64,000 nt of DNA from Spironucleus salmonicida (taxonomy: Eukaryota > Fornicata > Diplomonadida > Hexamitidae): assembly GCA_000497125.2 (NCBI GenBank), contig CM035316.1, forward strand, positions 1,130,001 through 1,194,000, in the 5' to 3' direction. Each line of letters opens with the position of its first letter. Within the stretch, counting starts at the first letter, position 1. A program made the position numbers and the translations under genes. Below are positions 59,576 through 64,000 of the stretch, one piece after another. The notes below the pieces were generated by a model that saw nothing but the letters and a program-made list of their open reading frames with translations, ran no database searches and was not told the origin of the DNA.

Positions 59576-60850
59576 ATGGAGCCCACGGTCCCCCCGCCGT
59601 CCTGGCCGGCTTGGCGCATCCTCGCGGCCACGCTGCCCCTCTTCGGCATCAGCTTCTGCTTCGAGCTCTACGCCGTGCTCAACCAGCCCTACCTCGCCGA
59701 GCTGCACCTCAGCCCGCAGGCGTCCGCGCTCTGCCAGGGCCTCGGCCAGGCGTGCGCCTTCGTCACGCAGCCGCTCGCCGGCTACTGCATGGACCGCTCC
59801 CCCAGCCGGCACGGGCCCCGGCGCGTCTGCCTGGCCGTGGGCGCCGCCCTGACCGCGGTGTCGCAGCTGTGGTGCGGGTTCGCGAGTCGGGTGGCGGACG
59901 CCTTCTTCGCCCCTGGGAGCGCGCCACATGCGACCTTCGTGCTGGCATGGGCCGTGCTGGGGGTCGCGCTCTTCAACATCGCCGTGAACGTGGAGTTCGT
60001 GGCCCTGCGCGCGCTGGTGCTGGCCAACCTCCCGGAGCACCTGCAGGCGGCGGGGGCGGCGGCGCAGGTCCTGATGCTGGGCCTGGCGAACGCGGCGTGC
60101 GGCCTCATCATGCTGGGGCTGGACCTCCACGCGCAGACCGGGCGCTGGGCCGAGCTGTACCCCGTGGTGGCCCCCATCGCCTGCATGGCGACCGTGCTCA
60201 GCGCGCACCCGGCGCTCGTGTTCGTGGAGGACCCGCCCGCCGCGGCCCCGGAGCCCCCGAGGAACGCCGCAAGCCACCTCTGGGCCGAGCTGCGGGCGAT
60301 GGAGCGGCGGCTCTGGTGGGCTATGCTGGCGCTCTTCCTCGGCTGGCTGGCCTTCACGCCGTCGCAGCAGTTCGCCGGCACGGTGCACTCCATCCGGGTC
60401 ACCACCGAGGGCACGCTGGTGATGAGCGCTGCAACCGTCCTGTCCGCCCCGCTCATCCCGGCGCTCCTCCGCAAGGTCGGCGGGAGCTGGACGCAGGTCG
60501 GCTGCGCCGTGATCGCCTTGCTCGCGCAGGCTCTGCTGCTGGGCGGCGTGTTCGCCCCGGCGCTGCGCTCCCAGACAGCGGTGGTGCTCTGCCTGGGGCT
60601 GCTAGGCCCTCTGAACGCCGCCCTGAACTCCGTGCACCTGGTCGCGATCGGCACGCTGGCGCCGCGCGGCTCCCGCGGGCTCTACGCGGGGTTCTTCAAC
60701 TGCGCGGTCGTGGCGGCCCAGGCGGTGGACGCGGGCCTCATCGCCGCCCTCCGCGCCTGGTGCGGCCCCCCGGCGTCGGTCTACGTGGGCTTCGCGTTCG
60801 CGCTGCTGCTGGTCCCGGCCGCGCTCCTGGCGGCGCGGAAGAGTGAGTGA
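59576..60850 (+). CDS. GPH/SLC45-like sugar transporter (MFS), second tandem copy, 424 residues
   Basis: The frame runs from ATG 59576 to TGA 60848-60850. It aligns along its whole length with the upstream gene: WPAWRILAATLPLFGISFCF, YAVLNQPYLAELHL, QPLAGYCMDRSPSRHGPR, LTAVSQLWCGFA, WLAFTPSQQFAGTV, and LAPRGSRGLYAGFFNCAVV. It has about twelve membrane segments and is shorter in the loops and at the C-terminus. The two are an ancient tandem duplication. This copy is even richer in GC, with Ala, Leu and Arg replacing other residues. Only 25 bp separate it from the first copy, so it must have its promoter inside the first gene or share its transcript. The stop lies 5 bp from the convergent SPC12-like stop. 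Confidence 0.87.
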   Translation: MEPTVPPPSWPAWRILAATLPLFGISFCFELYAVLNQPYLAELHLSPQASALCQGLGQACAFVTQPLAGYCMDRSPSRHGPRRVCLAVGAALTAVSQLWCGFASRVADAFFAPGSAPHATFVLAWAVLGVALFNIAVNVEFVALRALVLANLPEHLQAAGAAAQVLMLGLANAACGLIMLGLDLHAQTGRWAELYPVVAPIACMATVLSAHPALVFVEDPPAAAPEPPRNAASHLWAELRAMERRLWWAMLALFLGWLAFTPSQQFAGTVHSIRVTTEGTLVMSAATVLSAPLIPALLRKVGGSWTQVGCAVIALLAQALLLGGVFAPALRSQTAVVLCLGLLGPLNAALNSVHLVAIGTLAPRGSRGLYAGFFNCAVVAAQAVDAGLIAALRAWCGPPASVYVGFAFALLLVPAALLAARKSE

Positions 60851-60855
60851 AAACG

Positions 60856-61125
60856 TCACTGGCGCGCTCCCCGCATCTGCCGCGCGATCTCGGGCTCCGG
60901 GCCCCTCGCGCTCCCAACAGGCGCGTAGCGCAGCCCCATCCGGTTCCACAGCGGCCAGTCGGGCACCACGAGCCCCGCCACCAGCAGCACCCCGAGCCCG
61001 TGCGTGTAGAGCACCACCTGGACGCTCTGCAGCAGCAGCGCCGCCAGAACCGACACCGCTGCGACCACCGCCAGGCCCCCGTACAGCACGAAGTAGATCT
61101 GCAGCTGCCCCCGCATGTCTACCAT
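60856..61125 (-). CDS. Probable signal peptidase complex subunit 1 (SPC12-like), 89 residues
   Basis: The frame runs from the ATG at 61123-61125, in a CCAAAATGG context, to a TGA at 60856-60858. The frame extends further upstream but would then run into the stop region of the next gene; this ATG avoids overlap. The product starts MVDMRGQLQIYFVLYGGL, like the Asp-x-x-Gly-Gln lead of SPC12/SPCS1. Two membrane segments (AVVAAVSVLAALLLQSVQV and LYTHGLGVLLVAGLVV) are joined by a short loop, and the second ends PDWPLWNRMGLRYAP, matching the Pro-Pro-Trp-Pro-x-Tyr end of SPC12. Size fits. It would act in the ER membrane with the signal peptidase catalytic subunit. Motif-level identification only. Confidence 0.65.
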   Translation of the reverse strand: MVDMRGQLQIYFVLYGGLAVVAAVSVLAALLLQSVQVVLYTHGLGVLLVAGLVVPDWPLWNRMGLRYAPVGSARGPEPEIARQMRGARQ

Positions 61126-61153
61126 TTTGGAGTGGAAAACGCCGGTCCTCACA

Positions 61154-61660
61154 TCAGGCCCCCTCGGCCTCCAGGCGCTCCTCCGCCACCTCCGTGAAGG
61201 GCTCCGAAATCGCTCCGAACTGGTCAGTCTGCTAGCGCTGCGCGGCGCCCTGGCCGCTGGCGGCCCTCTGCGCCTCGTCCTTCCGCTTGCGCGCGTTGAT
61301 GATGTTCTGGATCTGGGTCAGTTTGAAGTCGAGCGCCGAGTTCTCGTGCCCTTTGACACGCAGCGCCTCGGCGGCGTTTCTGGCGTTTTCGAGCTCGGTT
61401 TTGAGCGCCGAATTCTCCCGTTCCAGCTGCTCGATTTCCCCAGCATTTAGCTGGATCTGATCCACCTTCTGCGCGCAGCTCGGGCAGGTCTGCAGTTTCA
61501 GGTAGTTCTTGAGGTCGTTAAGCTCCTTATCGCTGAACTCCACCTGGGCCCTCATCTGCTACATTTTGGCCTTCGCCTCATTCAAAGTCTCCTGGAGGCT
61601 GAAAACGTCGAGGTTTGGCGGCATGACGCTCGATATGTTCATATCTGAATAATCTGCCAT
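61154..61660 (-). CDS. Coiled-coil protein with one CxxC, 168 residues
   Basis: The frame runs from an ATG at 61658-61660 to a TGA at 61154-61156, with two TAG codons read as Gln. After 25 polar residues (MADYSDMNISSVMPPNLDVF) the protein is helical to the end. Residues about 28-60 and 75-140 are heptad-like (LNAGEIEQLERENSALKTEL). Between the coils is CPSC, which could bind zinc only if paired with another molecule. The C-terminus is acidic. The family is unknown. It is the upstream neighbour of the SPC12-like gene, 28 bp away on the same strand. GC content is high but falls sharply just upstream of the start. Confidence 0.78.
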
Positions 61661-61819
61661 TAGTAAAAATTGATATTGCGGTAATATTAATGTATAATAA
61701 TTGCCTAATAGAATTTGGGTTTCTGAATTTTAGTTTTAGGATTTAAGATTTTTTATTTGTGTAATAATATACTATGAAACTAATGTTAAAAATAACTAAA
61801 TTTAAAATAAAGTATTCAT

Positions 61820-62227
61820 TCAATTTTCGAAATACACAAATTCAGGGCTTTCAAACACTACCAGGCTCAGGTTATCTGTATCGTAAATCTTTTTACATAC
61901 CTAGCTCTATATGTGGCTAATCTTGTTTTTGATTTGGCTGATGCTTAGGTAATAAAATCTGCTCTAAATCGTGGACCAATCGCCTTGATTTGCTAGCCTC
62001 AATAACTCTTACTTCTCTTCATCTGACCATTTGTGTCTGTTGTTCAAAACACAGTTTTCTTTTACTCTAGTAGTGTAAAAATCAAAGCATTATCGTTGGG
62101 TTTTAGTTTTTATTTGATCGGAAATTAGAGACCAGCATACTTTTTTTGAGTGCTAAGTATGTTATTCTAGCAGTAACAGCAGCTTCTGTTATTCTTCATA
62201 GCTCCACTTTTGGTACTATCTCTTCAT
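61820..62227 (-). CDS. Two-repeat Myb-like protein, divergent, 135 residues
   Basis: The frame runs from an ATG at 62225-62227 to a TGA at 61820-61822, with about a dozen TAA/TAG codons read as Gln. Repeat 1 reads QKWSYEEQQKLLLLLEQH, then VCWSLISDQI and KTQRQCFDFYTTRV. Repeat 2 reads HKWSDEEKQELLRLANQGD, WSTIQSRFY, then SISQIKNKISHI. The Trp spacing and the RQC motif place it with the other three Myb genes in the window, but HNIEKF and NRFYVL are not kept, so it is the most diverged. It is AT-rich and sits just outside the GC-rich block that holds two relatives. Probably a DNA-binding regulator. Confidence 0.78.
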
Positions 62228-63802
62228 TAAGGAGAGAGGTGAAAATAATTAAAAATTTATAATTATAATTATAAATAGAATTGTATACATATTTATTAAA
62301 TATGTTAGGGAAAATAATGTGAATACTTTGTATATAGTATAAGGAATATAATTATTTCAAATAATTTGAGTATTTTATTAATCTAGATTTTATGGTATAC
62401 ATTAATATATACAAGGTATCGTAATTTATAATTTTTAGTGATTATTTTGTATGTGCTGAATTTTACATAAATATGGTAATACCAATAATAATTATTAATA
62501 TTATTAATAATTATTAGAGAAAGAAACTACTAATTGATAGATACTGATAAAATTCATATCCCTAGCTTCTATATAATTAAATCTGATAGTAGTAAATATA
62601 AGAACTAAAATAATATACTTTCAGTAAATAATATAACCTAGTTTACGAAAAAGAATCATATTATTGATATTTAAATATAAATATATTATATTTATTTTAT
62701 AATACAGCTTATAATATAATGTTAACGATACATACCTCATTATTTTAGCTTTATTCCTACACAAAATATTTCCTTAAATATTCATTTAGGTAATGGTCTA
62801 TATACATCTAATATTCTAACATCTAGTTTATAGAGCTAATAAACATAGCATTGATCCTAATTTTATTTCAATATATTAATCAGATTACTGGTTCTTGATA
62901 TCGTTAATCAATTATTTTAGATCATCTAAATAAAATTTTGTTAAATCAGATAATAGGATATGAGCATATTTTTATTTGTTCAAATAATATACCTAGTGAA
63001 ATTTTTATTATAGATTACCTTTAAATCCTTACTAAACTTGTTATTAAAGTCAAATTAAATTTCACTAATAACTGTATAAGCATTTACAGATTTTCTTGCA
63101 AAAAATTTACATCGGTTTTCATTCTAGTTAAATATTAAACATTGCTTTCTTTAATGCAATATAATCAAATTTAAATTCTCATAATTTAATAGAACCCTTG
63201 AACAAAATACATTTCTTTAATTGAATTTTTTATTATTTTACAATTAATTATAATTTGATATGAACAGTAATATACCCAGTAGCATGATATTTATATCCTA
63301 CGTATTACAAATAATTATTTGCTGTCACTTCTATTGTGTTCTCTCATACAATAAATTTCTAAATTATACCATATACGTAATAAAATTCTAAAACATATCA
63401 TCCTATGTTTAATATTAGTGTTTTATAGAGAAAATACAATACACCCATGATGTCCTTGACAATTAATTAAACTCAACAGATAATATACCCGATAATTAAT
63501 GTTAAAACACCTATTTTCACGCCACATTGACTATTCCAAGCCATTATACGTTATTTTTGTAATACCCACAAAGTCTCTTAACGCAAACCTTAAATTTTAT
63601 CCATTCCTAACGATATACCCTCGCTTAAACACCTCCTATGCCATACAATTTCCTATCAACTAACACATTTACCCTACCTACTCTTTAAGTCGTAACCAAC
63701 ATCCCCGTTTACCGCTAAAATGCTATTCCCAGCGTTTATATATTTGACCCTCTGCCTCCCCAAGAATCGTCAAATAGCGACCGCCTGAAGTGCCAAAATT
63801 GA
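62228..63802. other. AT-rich spacer with a C-skewed right part and a doubtful open frame
   Basis: 62228-63250 is AT-rich with nothing recognised. From about 63440 to 63780 the plus strand is rich in C and very poor in G. A plus frame is open from 62855 to TGA 63800-63802, with ATGs at 62960 and 63260 (280 or 180 residues), and its end is Pro/Thr-rich (VVTNIPVYRQNAIPSVYIF). Lack of G by itself suppresses TGA, so the open frame may be a side effect of skew. I do not call it a gene with confidence. Confidence 0.35.
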
Positions 63803-64000
63803 GCCCCGCAGACCATAAAATTTCACGCAACGCGGTAGAGGGCGGAGAGCTCTGCTAAAGAGTCTGGCTGTCTAAATTTGGGGAAAATTTGGCACAAATT
63901 TGTGCCAAAACGCGAATTTCTCCAAATTAAAACAGGAAATCTGACCGCCATGGGGCCCTGCATTTCATTCTGCCGAAGTGCAAAATGCGCGAAAAGTAGA
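63803..64000. other. GC-richer segment at the window edge with a 22-bp palindrome
   Basis: GC content rises to the window edge. A perfect 22-bp palindrome lies at 63888-63909, centred on CACAAATTTGTG. A minus-strand frame open from the window edge to a TGA near 63823 could be the end of a gene that begins outside, but it is too short to judge. Confidence 0.4.

Noticed and set aside
60843-61235. Plus-strand Pro/Ala/Arg-rich frames over the SPC12-like gene
   Set aside because: They are shadows in GC-rich DNA with low-complexity composition; the minus strand gives a membrane protein with family motifs.
55397-61660. Bacterial contamination or transfer as the source of the GC-rich block
   Set aside because: Genes in it use TAA/TAG as Gln, encode eukaryotic families and have relatives in the AT-rich part (Myb genes).

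Overview
This looks like nuclear DNA of a eukaryotic microbe that reads TAA and TAG as glutamine and stops only at TGA. The evidence is direct. About thirty reading frames on both strands run through many TAA/TAG codons and end at TGA. The translated products are recognisable full-length eukaryotic proteins: an ABC-F/GCN20 protein, SLX1, beta-adaptin, an OSCA/TMEM63 channel, a REEP/TB2-DP1 protein, an ABCC pump, SHIPPO/STPGR axonemal proteins and GPH-type sugar transporters. I could read every long gene without an intron. Intergenic spacers are short and AT-rich, convergent stop codons can lie 4-9 bp apart, and there are large ankyrin plus coiled-coil proteins and small two-repeat Myb proteins. 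Together these suggest a hexamitin diplomonad (Hexamita, Trepomonas or Spironucleus type) rather than a ciliate or an oxymonad, which usually carry more introns. The organism name is inference.

Layout. 1-5171: coiled-coil and STPGR genes with small hypothetical genes, then a 1.3 kb stretch without a clean gene. 5700-7093: a microsatellite, (TTAC)n followed by (CTAA)n, with no G at all on the plus strand. 7120-10810: GCN20/ABCF3-like and TMEM151-like genes, both on the minus strand. 11310-23913: a Myb gene, a 1329-residue coiled-coil protein, a beta-propeller protein, an OSCA/TMEM63 channel, two unidentified helical or acylated proteins, a short gene and a small membrane protein. 24064-28853: a 12-repeat STPGR protein, a REEP-like ER-shaping protein, a coiled-coil protein and the SLX1 nuclease. 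30374-45904: one giant gene of about 5176 residues, with an ankyrin head, a coiled coil and about 13 kb of almost identical 190-residue repeats. 46211-49150: beta-adaptin. 49973-55178: an ABCC transporter. 55397-61660: a strongly GC-rich block with a 5'-truncated ABCA half transporter, two convergent Myb genes sharing a promoter motif, a tandem pair of GPH/SLC45-like transporters, a probable signal peptidase subunit (SPC12) and a coiled-coil protein. 61820-62227: a fourth Myb gene. The rest is AT-rich, with a C-skewed segment near the end.

The genes do not form an operon-like pathway. Themes that recur are the flagellar or microtubular cytoskeleton (STPGR and coiled coils), membrane traffic and ER shape (beta-adaptin, REEP, SPC12), membrane transport (ABCC, ABCA, GPH, OSCA) and Myb-type regulators. 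The most unusual items are the giant homogenised repeat gene, the G-free microsatellite, sharp GC/AT switches inside single genes, and the shared motif at the two convergent Myb genes. I saw no viral, LTR or transposon element, no rRNA or tRNA gene that I could support, and no CRISPR.
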